A DNA stretch of 47,707 bases, taken from the NCBI GenBank assembly GCA_017526785.1, contig JAFXQV010000020.1, forward strand, positions 1 to 47,707. The letters are read 5' to 3'. Shown one piece after another: positions 47,642 through 47,707 of this stretch. The notes under the pieces were generated by a model. The model had not been told where the DNA came from. It saw only the letters and a list, made by a program, of their open reading frames with translations, and made no database searches. The translations under genes were made by a program, and so were the position numbers. The number at the start of each line of letters is the position of its first letter. The stretch's first letter is position 1. Source of the stretch: Oscillibacter sp. GTDB lineage: Bacteria; Bacillota; Clostridia; Oscillospirales; Oscillospiraceae.

Positions 47642-47707
47642 ATGGCAAAGCAAAAGTTCGAGAGAACGAAACCGCATGTCAACATCGGCACCATCGGCCA
47701 CGTTGAC
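47642..47707 (+). CDS. tuf: Elongation factor Tu (5' end only)
   Basis: The first 22 codons read [22 protein letters not shown], the EF-Tu N-terminus just before its P-loop. AGGAGG lies ten bases before the ATG. The gene is cut by the window end. Confidence 0.96.
   Translation, partial: MAKQKFERTKPHVNIGTIGHVD

Overview
The window is GC-rich (about 60% by eye). It looks like a chromosomal segment of an anaerobic Clostridia-type Firmicute, possibly Oscillospiraceae-like. This is inferred from the rpsF-ssb-rpsR and rpsL-rpsG-fusA-tuf clusters, the lysS/greA neighbourhood, the GPDPase_memb-type phosphodiesterase, the DUF975, YczE and rubredoxin genes, strong GGAGG ribosome sites and SigA-type promoters (TTGACA-N17-TATAAT). 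No lipopolysaccharide or outer-membrane assembly gene was seen.

Layout: 1-0.9 kb is a graveyard of a mobile element (serine recombinase N-terminus joined to a frameshifted unknown gene). Next come mnmE, a beta-helix lipoprotein, a stand-alone EVE-like protein, and a minus-strand greA / DUF3592 / lysS group split by a solitary TnpB element. At 8.2-17.8 kb there is a cation:proton antiporter and a plus-strand run: lipoprotein, membrane GDPD, then the late cobalamin genes cobS-cobU-like-cbiB-cobD-cobQ-cbiC. At 17.8-22.7 kb there are housekeeping singles (DUF975, rubredoxin, patatin, YgjP-like peptidase + PurO-type IMP cyclohydrolase, zinc ribbon, lipase-like hydrolase). At 22.8-28.5 kb there is a Cys-rich repeat protein and a four-gene operon (ATP-grasp, PHP, NodB-type deacetylase with a Glu/Pro repeat tail, conserved C39-like protein).

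At 28.5-36.3 kb a minus-strand operon encodes TetR, a TolC-like protein, a membrane-fusion lipoprotein with very regular coiled coils, an RND pump and a YczE-like protein. It has a perfect consensus promoter followed by two tandem palindromes, which predicts TetR autoregulation. At 36.4-37.5 kb lie decayed phage head genes in canonical order beside tRNA-Pro(CGG). At 37.8-41.7 kb are two secreted repeat proteins (three PepSY-like repeats; a Cthe_2159-type beta-helix with Met/Gly/Gln repeats), each preceded by a copy of the same 83-bp element. At 41.8-47.7 kb are a class-M-like sirtuin, rpsR-ssb-rpsF and, divergently, rpsL-rpsG-fusA-tuf (tuf cut by the window end).

The most interesting points are the TnpB element with a foldable right end abutting lysS, the duplicated 83-bp upstream element, the His-to-Gln sirtuin, the tripartite pump in a probable monoderm, the 24-28 kb ATP-grasp operon, and a one-base frameshift in the DUF3592 gene. 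All statements come from reading the sequence and recalled family knowledge; no search or alignment was run.
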